Made by a program: the position numbers and the translations under genes. Below the pieces are notes generated by a model. It was given only the letters and a program-made list of their open reading frames with translations. It made no database searches and was not told where the DNA came from. A stretch of DNA of 64,000 nucleotides from Actinocrispum wychmicini (GTDB lineage Bacteria > Actinomycetota > Actinomycetes > Mycobacteriales > Pseudonocardiaceae), in the NCBI RefSeq assembly GCF_004345645.1, contig NZ_SLWS01000001.1, forward strand, positions 1,367,546-1,431,545, given 5' to 3'. Shown piece after piece: positions 1 to 7,969 of the stretch. Position 1 is the stretch's first letter, and each line of letters opens with the position of its first letter.

Positions 1-22
1 ACCTGATGTTGTCACGCATACA

Positions 23-709
23 GTGGTGGCCGTGAGTGTGGTGCTGCTGGCCGAGGACGACTCGGCGATCGCAGACCCGTTGTCACGTGCTCTGCAGCGT
101 GAGGGATACGCGGTGGAGGTCGTCACGGACGGGCTGAGTGCGTTGGAGTTCGCCGACGCGGGTCGAGCCGACCTGCTCGTGCTGGACCTGGGCCTCCCCG
201 GGATGGACGGGTTGGAGGTCTGCCGGCGGTTGCGTTCGTCCGGACGCGGCCTGCCGGTGTTGATGCTGACCGCGCGCGCGGACGAGGTCGACTTCGTGGT
301 CGGCCTGGACGCGGGCGCCGACGACTACGTGGCCAAGCCGTTCCGGCTGGCCGAGCTGCTGGCCAGGATCCGGGCGCTGATGCGCCGCCAGGCACCGGGC
401 ACGGTCGAGGTGAACGGCGTGAAGATGGACCTCGCCGCCCGCCTGGTGACCGTGGACGGCGCCGAGATCACCTTGGCCAACAAGGAGTTCGAGCTGCTGC
501 GGGTGCTCATCCAGCGGGCCGGCCAGGTGGTCACCCGGGAGGAGATCCTGGCCGAGGTGTGGGACGACGGGCCGGAGCGCAAGACGAGCAAGACGCTCGA
601 CATGCACATGTCGTGGCTGCGCCGCAAGCTCGGCGAGATCGGGCCGCGGGCCACCGAGCGCCGGATCGCGACCGTCCGCGGCGTCGGCTTCCGCTTCAAC
701 TCGGACTGA
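23..709 (+). CDS. OmpR/PhoB-family response regulator
   Basis: This is a DNA-binding response regulator, the output half of a two-component system with the kinase that follows 4 bases later. Residues 5-117 form a receiver domain with acidic residues EDD at 11-13, the phospho-acceptor Asp55 in LVLDLGLPG, and the conserved Lys in YVAKPF. Residues 130-225 are a winged-helix effector ending in the usual VRGVGFRF signature. The length (228 aa) is normal. The start is uncertain: GTG codons lie at 23, 26 and 32, and no clear ribosome site precedes them. The target genes are unknown; the pair may sense cell-envelope state, but that is a guess from the envelope-rich neighbourhood. Confidence 0.95.
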   Translation: MVAVSVVLLAEDDSAIADPLSRALQREGYAVEVVTDGLSALEFADAGRADLLVLDLGLPGMDGLEVCRRLRSSGRGLPVLMLTARADEVDFVVGLDAGADDYVAKPFRLAELLARIRALMRRQAPGTVEVNGVKMDLAARLVTVDGAEITLANKEFELLRVLIQRAGQVVTREEILAEVWDDGPERKTSKTLDMHMSWLRRKLGEIGPRATERRIATVRGVGFRFNSD

Positions 710-713
710 CGGG

Positions 714-1994
714 ATGCGCCGGCGGATCCTGCTCGCCATCCTGCTCGCGGTCGCGGTGACCACGTGCGCCCTCGGCATCCCGCTCGGCTATGTGGCGTTG
801 CAGCTGGTGGAGACGGGGAGCAGGGACACCCTGCGGGCACGGGTGCAGCAGATCGGCGTGCAGCTGGACGACGACCTGGCCAATCACAAGCTGGACATCG
901 ACAAGCTCCAGCTGGTGGTGCAGCAGAACGCCCGGCTCGTGGTGCGGGTGCCGGGCCATCCGGTCGAGACGCTCGGCCCGGATCCCGGGCCGGACCCGCT
1001 CGCCGAGCAGATCGAGATCCTGCAGGGCGGCACGGCCATCCTGGAAGTGCCGTCCTCGCCGACGCGGGCCAAGCAGACGCAGATCGCCGGGTTGGTGGTG
1101 CTGACGATCGCGCTCACCATCGCGGTCGGCAGCGCGGTGGCCATCGTGACCGCGAACCGGCTGGCGAAGCCGCTCGGGCACGTGGCCGACCGCGCGGCCC
1201 GGCTCGGTGCCGGCGACTTCCGGCCGGACCGGCAGCGCTACAGCGTGGCCGAGCTGGACCGGGTCGCGGAGGCGCTGGACACGTCCGCGACCGCGTTGGC
1301 CGAGTTGGTGCAGCGGGAACGTGAACTCGTCGGTGACGTGTCCCATCAGCTGCGCAGCCGGCTGACCGCGTTGCAGCTGCGGCTGGAGGCGTTGGTGCAC
1401 ACGGTGGCCACCGACGAGGAGGCCAGCACGGACGCGGTGGCCGCGCTGGAACAGGCCGAGCGCCTCGGGGACGTACTGGACGAGCTGTTGGCCGCCGCGC
1501 GGGAGGCCCGTGCGACCGACGCGGAACCGCTCGACCTGGCCGCGGAACTGCCGGCCATCGCGGGCGAGTGGCGAGAACCGTTGCGCAACAAGGGTCGTGC
1601 GTTGCGGGTACGGGTGCAGGACCGGCCGTTGGCCCGAGCGACCCGGACCCGGCTCAGTGAGGCCATCGGTGTGCTGCTGGACAACGCGATGCGGCACGGC
1701 GCCGGAACGGTGTCCTTGTCGGCCCGTCAGGGCGACGCGACCGTGGCGATCGAGGTGACCGACGGCGGTACCGGCGTGCCGGACGAGCTCGTCGCGCACA
1801 TCTTCGACCGGGGCGTGTCCGGCGGCGGGTCGACCGGGGTGGGCCTGGCGCTCGCGCGGGCGTTGGTGGACTCGGACGGCGGCCGGCTGGAGCTGTCCGC
1901 GGCCCGCCCGGCGACGTTCACGATCTTCCTGCCCGTGCCGCGTGCGGACGAGGTGCGGGGCGTTCGGTGGCCGGCGGAGCGTTCGCCCCGGTAG
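714..1994 (+). CDS. Sensor histidine kinase
   Basis: A membrane sensor kinase of 426 aa, partner of the upstream regulator. One membrane helix lies at about residues 5-29, an extracytoplasmic sensor segment at about 30-122, and a second helix at about 124-147. A HAMP linker follows (148-200). The dimerisation/phosphoacceptor helix has His211 in ELVGDVSHQLRSRLTAL; the usual HELRTP is replaced by HQLRSR. ATP-binding motifs are clear: N box LLDNAMRHG, G1 VTDGGTGVP and G2 GGGSTGVGLALARAL. The ATG start is 4 bases after the regulator stop. The gene ends directly against the stop of the convergent GtrA gene. The short sensor loop does not reveal the ligand. Confidence 0.95.
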   Translation: MRRRILLAILLAVAVTTCALGIPLGYVALQLVETGSRDTLRARVQQIGVQLDDDLANHKLDIDKLQLVVQQNARLVVRVPGHPVETLGPDPGPDPLAEQIEILQGGTAILEVPSSPTRAKQTQIAGLVVLTIALTIAVGSAVAIVTANRLAKPLGHVADRAARLGAGDFRPDRQRYSVAELDRVAEALDTSATALAELVQRERELVGDVSHQLRSRLTALQLRLEALVHTVATDEEASTDAVAALEQAERLGDVLDELLAAAREARATDAEPLDLAAELPAIAGEWREPLRNKGRALRVRVQDRPLARATRTRLSEAIGVLLDNAMRHGAGTVSLSARQGDATVAIEVTDGGTGVPDELVAHIFDRGVSGGGSTGVGLALARALVDSDGGRLELSAARPATFTIFLPVPRADEVRGVRWPAERSPR

Positions 1995-2510
1995 TCATTC
2001 CGGGTCGGGGACGATCCTGGGGCGGGCGTTGGCCTTGGGGAAGACCCAGCGGCGGAAGCCCCAGAACCGGAAGAACATCGCGAGCAGCATGCCGATCACC
2101 GAGCCGGAGAGGAAGTCCGCGACCTCCTGGACCCACCGGTCCACGAACGGCACCTGCAGGTGGAACACGTACCGGGACAGGTACGGCGGGATCAGGTTGA
2201 TCAACAGTCCGCCCGCGCTGATCAGAAAGAACAACGCGGCCTCGTGGTGCCGGTCCCGACCGCCCCTGGTTCGGAACGACCATTCGCGATTCAGGACATA
2301 CGAGACAATTGTCGCGATAATGACCGAAATGGCTTTGGCCGTAATCGGTTTGGCGTCCAGGACCGTCAGCTTCAGGAAGAACCACAGGCCGTTGTCGATG
2401 AGAAACGTCGTACCACCGACGATGGCGAACTTCAGCAGCTCACGGTGTTTGACGAGAACGGATCGCAGCGGCTCAGGGACCTGGGCCAGCACGCTCTCGA
2501 CAAACGACAC
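1995..2510 (-). CDS. GtrA family membrane protein
   Basis: A 171-residue integral membrane protein of the GtrA family, whose members are proposed to flip polyprenyl-phosphate-linked sugars or otherwise assist cell-surface glycan assembly. Four hydrophobic segments are visible, beginning with KFAIVGGTTFLIDNGLWFFL (about residues 26-48), and the family feature SYVLNREWSFRTRG lies between helices 2 and 3. The start is GTG. It is adjacent to, and strongly similar in sequence to, the next minus-strand gene (shared KHRELL-FA-VGG and LNREWSF-TRGGRDRHHEAALFF), so the two are probably tandem duplicates. Mycobacterium tuberculosis carries a GtrA gene (Rv3277) next to purK, matching this neighbourhood. 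No substrate can be read from the sequence. Confidence 0.9.
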   Translation of the reverse strand: MSFVESVLAQVPEPLRSVLVKHRELLKFAIVGGTTFLIDNGLWFFLKLTVLDAKPITAKAISVIIATIVSYVLNREWSFRTRGGRDRHHEAALFFLISAGGLLINLIPPYLSRYVFHLQVPFVDRWVQEVADFLSGSVIGMLLAMFFRFWGFRRWVFPKANARPRIVPDPE

Positions 2511-2555
2511 ACCTGAAGTCTACGAAAACTTGCGGTCACACGGCGGTTTCAGTGA

Positions 2556-3113
2556 CTACGCGGCGCGCTCGGCCTCGTCCTCGCCCACCGCGCGCAGCCG
2601 CCGCGAGGAACGGGCGGCCCGCGTCCGCGCGTTGGCCTCCGGGAAAACCCACTTCTTAAAGGCCCACCAGCGGAACACCATGGCCAGCAGGGTGCCGATG
2701 ATCATGCCGCTGATGAAGTCGGCCGTCTCCTGCGTGAAAACCGTCACATCAGGGGCGCGGAGGTCCAGCACGTACCGCGACATCCACAGCGGCGCCGAGT
2801 TCAGCACCACGCCGATCCCACTGATCAGGAAGAACAGGGCAGCCTCGTGATGGCGCTCACGGCCGCCTCGGGTGTGGAACGACCATTCGCGGTTCAGGAT
2901 GTACGACACGATCGTGGCGACGATGACCGCGAAAATGAGGGCCGTGACCGGGTGCGCCTCCAGGATCGTCCACTTCAGCGAGTAGTTCACGACGTTGGTG
3001 ACGGCGAAGCAGACCCCGCCCACGACCGCGAACCGCAGCAGCTCACGGTGCTTGAGCATGAGCTTGCGGACTGGCTCGGGAAGCCGCGAGAGCACGGTCT
3101 GCACAAAGGCCAT
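2556..3113 (-). CDS. GtrA family membrane protein (second copy)
   Basis: Paralogue of the gene at 1995-2510. It shares the order PEPVRKLMLKHRELLRFAVV, four hydrophobic helices and the loop LNREWSFHTRGGRERHHEA. The reading frame stays open upstream to 3173, but homology with the sister copy begins at MAFVQTVLSRLPEP, so the ATG at 3113 is chosen (185 aa). The last 25 residues form a basic and acidic cytoplasmic tail (ending RAVGEDEAERAA) absent from the sister. The two genes are separated by 45 bases and are probably co-transcribed, this one first. Proposed role: accessory membrane protein for lipid-linked sugar transfer, inferred from the family only. Confidence 0.88.
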   Translation of the reverse strand: MAFVQTVLSRLPEPVRKLMLKHRELLRFAVVGGVCFAVTNVVNYSLKWTILEAHPVTALIFAVIVATIVSYILNREWSFHTRGGRERHHEAALFFLISGIGVVLNSAPLWMSRYVLDLRAPDVTVFTQETADFISGMIIGTLLAMVFRWWAFKKWVFPEANARTRAARSSRRLRAVGEDEAERAA

Positions 3114-3233
3114 GCACCCGAGCCTACTGATCGCTTTCACCGTCGGTGACACCCACCCTGTCACAACGGCCACACGAGCGATCGCCGATCACAACCCGGT
3201 CACGTTTAGTGGCGGGTGCCAGTTGATCATGTC

Positions 3234-5516
3234 TCAGCGGGGGCCTGGGCCAGGTTTCTCCTTGCACTGACCGGTCAGTACGGCCAGCAGTCGCTCGATG
3301 TCGCCCATGCCGTCGCACGAGTCCTTCGGCGGCGGTTGTGACGTGCGCGTCGCCGGCGTGCTCGGCGTTGTCGTCACCGGCGGCGAGGACGGCTCCGCCG
3401 GCTTGGTCTGGCTGGACGAGCCGGGTTTCTCCGCGGGCGGGTCGGCCGGCGGGGGGTTGTCGGCGGGCGGCGGCTTGGTGCCCGTGGTCGGCGGGGACGT
3501 CGAAGTGGGCTTCTGCGGCTTCGGCTTGGTGTCCTGCGGCGGCACCGGCCAGTCCCACCACGGCAGCTTGACCACGGTGGACGCGCTCGCCGTGCCGAGG
3601 GTCGCGGTGACGTGCACCTTCCGCGAGTGCCACTGCGACAGGTCGGACCGGTCCTGGTCGTCCCAGCCCCAGTCCTTGAGCCGGACCCGCAGGTAGAACC
3701 GGTCGCCGGGCTTCAGGGTGTCGTCGGTCACGCAACTGGTCGTGGCGCCGTTCGACGTGCACGACGCCGACGGCCACGCCGACAACAGCGTCGCGGGCTG
3801 GTCGAACGTGACGGTCACCTGCTTGGTGCTCTCGCCGGTGTTCTTCGCGATGGCCTGCACCGCGGGCGCGTGCGAGAAGCCGGGCGCCGGGATCCCGAGC
3901 CAGTCCGGGAAGGCGAAGATCGACACCCCGTCCTTCTCGACCGGCGGCTGCACCTCGATCTGTACCGACAGGTTGACGCTCATCGCCGTCCCGGCGCTGA
4001 TCACCCCCGTGATCACGCCGCCGGTGCTGTCCTTGCTCGCGACGAGCCGGAACAGCAGCTTCACCGTCTCGCCGGGCTGCAGCCCGTGGCCGCTCGTGCA
4101 CGTGACCGTCCCGGTGCCGCCGGGACAGGAGACGTTCGTCGTCTGGGCCGCGTCCAGCCGCAGCAGCGGTTCCCCGGCCATCCGGGCCGTCCCGACCGCG
4201 CTCACCCCGTTCGGCAGGGCCAGCGCGGCCGTCACGGGCTCGGACGGGCTCTCGCCGCTGTTGGTGATGGTGATCGGCAGCTCGGCCGGTGCGGCGCCGG
4301 GGATCAGCGTCAGCGACGTCGGCGTCGGGACGTTGAGGCTCGGCGGTCCGGGCAGCTTCGGCGGCGCGGGTGTGGGGGACGGCGAGGGTGTTGGCGAGGG
4401 GGACGGCGGCGCGGGTGTCGGCGTCTCCTGGGACGGCGTGTTCTGCGGCGGGGGCGGTGGTGTCGGCGGAGGCGCCGGTGGATTCGGCGCGGGAACCGAC
4501 GACGAGGTGGGCACCGCCGGTGGTGCCGGCTGGGCGGCCGGGATCGTCTGCTCGGACTGGCCGGCCGCCAGCGCGATCGCGATGGCCGCGACCAGCGCAG
4601 TGGCGGACGCGGCGACACCGATGAACTGGCGCGGCAGCGAGGCCGCGGCGCCGCCGGCGGCGGCTCCACCCGTGGCGCCGGCCGCTGCGGCACCGACGGC
4701 CGCCACGGTGGCGACCTTCGTGGTCGTCGCCAGGTAGCCGAGCGCTCCGGCGCCGAGGACCAGCGGCGCGACGATCCCGCGCAGGCCGCCGTTGACGTCG
4801 GCCAACTCGGCCGCGAGGGCACGGCATCGGGCGCATTCGTCCAGATGCGACTCGACCTGTGCGGTCTCCCGCTTGGACAAACCGCTGCGCGTCCACGCGC
4901 CGAGCCGCTCGGCCGTCGCGCGACAGCGCTCGTTGTCACTCTCAGCCAAATGCACCTGTAGGTATGCCTGCCGCAGGCCCTCCCTGGCCCGATAGGCGAG
5001 AGCACTCACACCATTGGGTGTCAATCCCAGGATCGGGGCAACCTCTGCGGGTGATTGACCTTCTACTTCGGTGTGCCACAACACCGCTTGCCACCGCTCA
5101 GGCAGCCGCGCGAACGCCCGAGCGGCCAACGACCGCTCCAACCCGGCGACCGCCGTGTCGGAGAACGGGATCGCGGTGTCCGCGCCGGCGACCGTCGTGA
5201 CGTCGTCGGACAGCTCGACCTTGCGATCTCGGCGGGTCTTGTCGTACGCGGTGTGGCGCAGGGCGGTGAGCAGGTACGCGCGGAAGGCCGAGTCCGGACC
5301 ACGGCCGGCGCGCAGGGTGTCCAGGACTTTGGCGAACGCCTCGGAGACCAGGTCGTCGGCTTCGGCCTGGTTGCGGGTGAGCTGGCGAGCGAGGTTGTAC
5401 GCCGCACCGACGTGCCGCTCGTAGAGCGACCCGTATGCCGAAACTGTGCCGTTGCGTACCGACTCGATCAGTTCGGCGTCGCTCGGTCCGTGCACGTCAG
5501 CGGGAACCGTGGACAC
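3234..5516 (-). CDS. ECF-like sigma factor with membrane-tethered extracellular C-terminal extension
   Basis: A 760-residue protein that begins as a sigma-70/ECF factor and continues far beyond it. Region 2 is at about residues 28-95 (LYERHVGAAYNLARQL, AEADDLVSEAFAKVLDTL) and region 4 at about 135-188 (LPERWQAVLWHTEVEG, PILGLTPNGVSALAYRAREG). A zinc-finger anti-sigma-like segment follows, with His224, Cys228 and Cys231 in ESHLDECARC. Ala/Gly-rich hydrophobic stretches at 245-285 and a clear membrane helix at about 298-319 come next. After that lie a Pro/Ser/Thr linker (325-400), beta-rich modules with paired cysteines (about 400-650) and a second Pro-rich tail. Inferred topology is sigma domain inside, tail outside. 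Fused sigma/zinc-finger/membrane proteins are known in actinobacterial ECF groups, so the architecture is rare rather than unique. There is no separate anti-sigma gene nearby. Confidence 0.9.
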   Translation of the reverse strand: MSTVPADVHGPSDAELIESVRNGTVSAYGSLYERHVGAAYNLARQLTRNQAEADDLVSEAFAKVLDTLRAGRGPDSAFRAYLLTALRHTAYDKTRRDRKVELSDDVTTVAGADTAIPFSDTAVAGLERSLAARAFARLPERWQAVLWHTEVEGQSPAEVAPILGLTPNGVSALAYRAREGLRQAYLQVHLAESDNERCRATAERLGAWTRSGLSKRETAQVESHLDECARCRALAAELADVNGGLRGIVAPLVLGAGALGYLATTTKVATVAAVGAAAAGATGGAAAGGAAASLPRQFIGVAASATALVAAIAIALAAGQSEQTIPAAQPAPPAVPTSSSVPAPNPPAPPPTPPPPPQNTPSQETPTPAPPSPSPTPSPSPTPAPPKLPGPPSLNVPTPTSLTLIPGAAPAELPITITNSGESPSEPVTAALALPNGVSAVGTARMAGEPLLRLDAAQTTNVSCPGGTGTVTCTSGHGLQPGETVKLLFRLVASKDSTGGVITGVISAGTAMSVNLSVQIEVQPPVEKDGVSIFAFPDWLGIPAPGFSHAPAVQAIAKNTGESTKQVTVTFDQPATLLSAWPSASCTSNGATTSCVTDDTLKPGDRFYLRVRLKDWGWDDQDRSDLSQWHSRKVHVTATLGTASASTVVKLPWWDWPVPPQDTKPKPQKPTSTSPPTTGTKPPPADNPPPADPPAEKPGSSSQTKPAEPSSPPVTTTPSTPATRTSQPPPKDSCDGMGDIERLLAVLTGQCKEKPGPGPR

Positions 5517-5558
5517 GTGCCTCCCTAGTAGCTCACCGTGATGCCGGACCAGTGTGAC

Positions 5559-5587
5559 TGACGGACATTACGGAGTCATCTCCGTCA
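5559..5587. promoter_or_regulatory. Nested inverted repeat between the sigma-factor gene and the GGDEF-like gene
   Basis: In the 192-base divergent spacer (5517-5708), ACGGAG/CTCCGT pair around TCAT (5570-5585), inside a second pair TGACGGA (5559-5565) and TCCGTCA (5581-5587) that shares bases with the first. It could be an operator for either divergent gene or a small RNA hairpin. No convincing -35/-10 pair was found here and nothing else is recognisable in the spacer. Confidence 0.3.
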
Positions 5588-5708
5588 TCGCTCGACGCTA
5601 GCTCTCAGTAACGGGGTCCATCGTTCGAATGACAAGTCGGCAGAAATCGCGTCACGCATGAGGCCTAGCCGCGTTCCAGCATCGGATCTTCAGAAGCGAG
5701 AGGAACGG

Positions 5709-6521
5709 GTGACTGTGGCGGTTCGCGAAGCGGGTTCACGTTCGCCCCATGGTGCGGAGGCCGCCCTGCGGTCCCTGCGTGCCCGGTGGCGAACCGCGAG
5801 CATCGCAGCCGGCTGGCGGTACCCGAGCGACTGGGCCCTGCCCGAAGTCGACTCGGTGTGCGCGTCCGCCCTGGTCAAGGCCGATCTGGCGGACCCGCTG
5901 GCGGAGCTCGCCCGGGCTCGCGCGGCCTCCGGGGCGGGGCTGGACGAGACCCTGACGGACGTCGCCGCCCTGCACGCGGTGCTGTCGGACCCACGGCTGG
6001 TGGCCGCCAACCCCGACGCCGTGCCCGCGCGACTGCTCCGGCTGACGGCCCTGGCCTGGGCCGACGTGTCCAACCTGGAGATCGCCCGAACCGAGGTCAG
6101 GGAGAGCCTGACCGGTCTGACCACCTCGGCGTACCTGCGGACCAGGCTCGGCGAGGTCTACCGCCAGGCGGCCCGGGACGGCGGGGCGGTCGGGCACGTC
6201 CTGCTCACCGTCGGCATCGACCTGTCCACGGTGATCGGCTGGTCCCGGTTGATGGCCATGGTGCTGGCGGCGGACGTCCTGAGACAGGTCTTCGACGGCG
6301 GCGAGAGCCTCGCCCTGCTCGGACCGTCGGTCGCGGTAGTGCTCACCGAACGTGACGGGAACTTGGCTTTGCGTAGCGCACGGGCTCGGATGATGCTCGC
6401 CGAACGTCTCTCGGTCGACCCGCAACTGCACACCCTCGGCGCCGTTGAAGTGCGCCTGCACCACCTGCCGGAAACGCACGAACAGGCCTGTGCGCTCGTC
6501 GACACCCTGGGCCGGGCCTGA
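5709..6521 (+). CDS. Degenerate GGDEF-like domain protein
   Basis: A soluble protein of about 270 aa. Its second half (from LLTVGIDLSTVIGWSRLMAM onwards) has the length, helix/strand order and terminal AVEVRLHHLPETHEQACAL pattern of GGDEF-like domains found in actinobacteria. The GG(D/E)EF active-site loop is absent, so diguanylate cyclase activity is not expected; nucleotide or partner binding is possible. The first half is helical, with an Arg/Ala-rich N-terminus. The frame is open to an ATG at 5658, but the GTG at 5709 is preceded by AGAGGAACGG and is preferred. It stands divergent from the sigma-factor gene. The family assignment is from pattern only. Confidence 0.6.
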   Translation: MTVAVREAGSRSPHGAEAALRSLRARWRTASIAAGWRYPSDWALPEVDSVCASALVKADLADPLAELARARAASGAGLDETLTDVAALHAVLSDPRLVAANPDAVPARLLRLTALAWADVSNLEIARTEVRESLTGLTTSAYLRTRLGEVYRQAARDGGAVGHVLLTVGIDLSTVIGWSRLMAMVLAADVLRQVFDGGESLALLGPSVAVVLTERDGNLALRSARARMMLAERLSVDPQLHTLGAVEVRLHHLPETHEQACALVDTLGRA

Positions 6522-6619
6522 GGCAACGTTCGACACAACTTCGACACAACACAGTGTCACCGACAGGAACCAGGGGGTTCCGGCCACGTTCGGGTGGTTC
6601 TCATGATTTGCTGTTAGTC

Positions 6620-7969
6620 GTGAGTGAAGTGGCCGAGCGCAGCGGGGAAGCGCCCGTCCGACGGGCGGAAGGACGGGTGACCCAGGCAGTCGTCTGGCTG
6701 GTGGGGTCCTGGCGGGCGATGTGGGTGATCCTCGCCGTGCCGTTGGCGTTCATCCTGACCGCGATCATTGTGTACGTCGTACACGGCAGGATGGGGGTGG
6801 ACTCCGCCGTCTACCGGGCGGGTGGTGTGGCGCTGCTCACCGGCGAGCCGCTCTACGACAGCATGACCCTCGGCGCCGAACCGTGGTGGGCTCAGCTGCC
6901 GTTCACGTACGCGCCGTCGGCGGCGTTGTTCTTCGTGCCGCTCGCGTTCCTGCCGACGGTCCTCGCGTGGGGTGTGCTGACCGCGGTGTCGGTGCTGGCG
7001 ATGAGCGTGGTCATCCGGATCATCCTGGACAAGGTGCCGAACCGGCCCAGTTGGCTGGTGCCGACCAAGGCCACGATGTGGTTCTCGATCCTGCTGCTCA
7101 CGATCGAACCGGTGTGGCGCACGCTGTTCCTCGGCCAGATCAACCTGCTCCTGCTGCTCATGGTCGTGCTGGACGTCCTGGTGATCACCGGGGCCGGCGG
7201 CCGGCTCGGCAAGTGGGGCGGTGTCCTGATCGGGATCGCGGCCGCGGTGAAGCTCATCCCGTTGATCTTCGTCGCGCACCTGCTGCTGACCGGGCGGCGC
7301 GCGGCGGCGGTCCGGGCGTTCGCCACGTTCGCCGGCCTGCAGGGCCTGATGTTCCTGATCACGGCGCGGGACACCTGGCACTTCTGGACCATCACGGCCT
7401 TCGGCGACCCGATGCGGATCGGACCGGTCTACTGGAACGGCAACCAGTCGCTGACCGGGCTGCTGTCCCGGATCACGCTGGCCGACCCCAGCTCGGCCAA
7501 GATCGCCATCCTGGTCGGCGCGGTCCTCGCGATCCCGGCGGCCCTGCTGGTCCGCCGCTTCCACCGGCACAACATGGCGGTGGCCGCGCTGATGGTCAGC
7601 GCGTTCTTCGGCCTGATGGTCAGCCCCATCTCGTGGACCCACCACTACGTGTGGGTGGTGCCGCTGCTGGTGATGCTGGTCGCCCGGATGCCCGACCCGT
7701 TGCCGCAGGGGATCAAGCGGATCGCGCGGGCGGGGATCGCGCCGCTGCTGGTGTTCCTGGTGTTCGTCAGCTGCGTCCTGCTGATCATGCGCGGCGGGTG
7801 GGGCAAGGAACTGCTGTGGCACTGGTGGGAGTTCATCCCGGGCAGCGCGTACATGATCGTCCCGGTCGGCGCGGGTATCGCGATCGGCATCCGGGTGCTG
7901 CGCAGACGGCGGAAAGCCCGCGCCCAGTCCGCGGCCGAACCCCGGATTCCCGCCGGCCATTCCACGTGA
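6620..7969 (+). CDS. GT-C mannosyltransferase-like membrane protein (GT87/DUF2029)
   Basis: A polytopic membrane protein of about 449 aa with roughly ten hydrophobic helices, of the GT87/DUF2029 type that uses polyprenyl-phosphate-mannose or related donors on the outer face of the membrane. Visible family features are an acidic first periplasmic loop after helix 1 (GRMGVDSAVYRAGG), LPFTYAPSAALFF, GQINLLLLLMVVLDVLV, AAAVKLIPLIFV and SWTHHYVWVVPLLV. The frame opens at 6554, but the GTG at 6620 sits just before the coding pattern. It overlaps the next gene by 4 bases, giving a three-gene run of related enzymes. The substrate (phosphatidylinositol mannosides, lipomannan or arabinan) cannot be told from sequence. 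Confidence 0.85.
   Translation: MSEVAERSGEAPVRRAEGRVTQAVVWLVGSWRAMWVILAVPLAFILTAIIVYVVHGRMGVDSAVYRAGGVALLTGEPLYDSMTLGAEPWWAQLPFTYAPSAALFFVPLAFLPTVLAWGVLTAVSVLAMSVVIRIILDKVPNRPSWLVPTKATMWFSILLLTIEPVWRTLFLGQINLLLLLMVVLDVLVITGAGGRLGKWGGVLIGIAAAVKLIPLIFVAHLLLTGRRAAAVRAFATFAGLQGLMFLITARDTWHFWTITAFGDPMRIGPVYWNGNQSLTGLLSRITLADPSSAKIAILVGAVLAIPAALLVRRFHRHNMAVAALMVSAFFGLMVSPISWTHHYVWVVPLLVMLVARMPDPLPQGIKRIARAGIAPLLVFLVFVSCVLLIMRGGWGKELLWHWWEFIPGSAYMIVPVGAGIAIGIRVLRRRRKARAQSAAEPRIPAGHST

Noticed and set aside
3124..4896. 590-residue minus-strand frame inside the sigma-factor gene
   Set aside because: Alternative frame of the Pro-rich tail with Arg-rich low-complexity text; the sigma-factor frame has clear domains.
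6721..7965. 5' extension of the frame ending at 9165
   Set aside because: The first 415 codons are an off-frame shadow of the upstream GT-C gene; real coding starts at GTG 7966, overlapping the previous stop.
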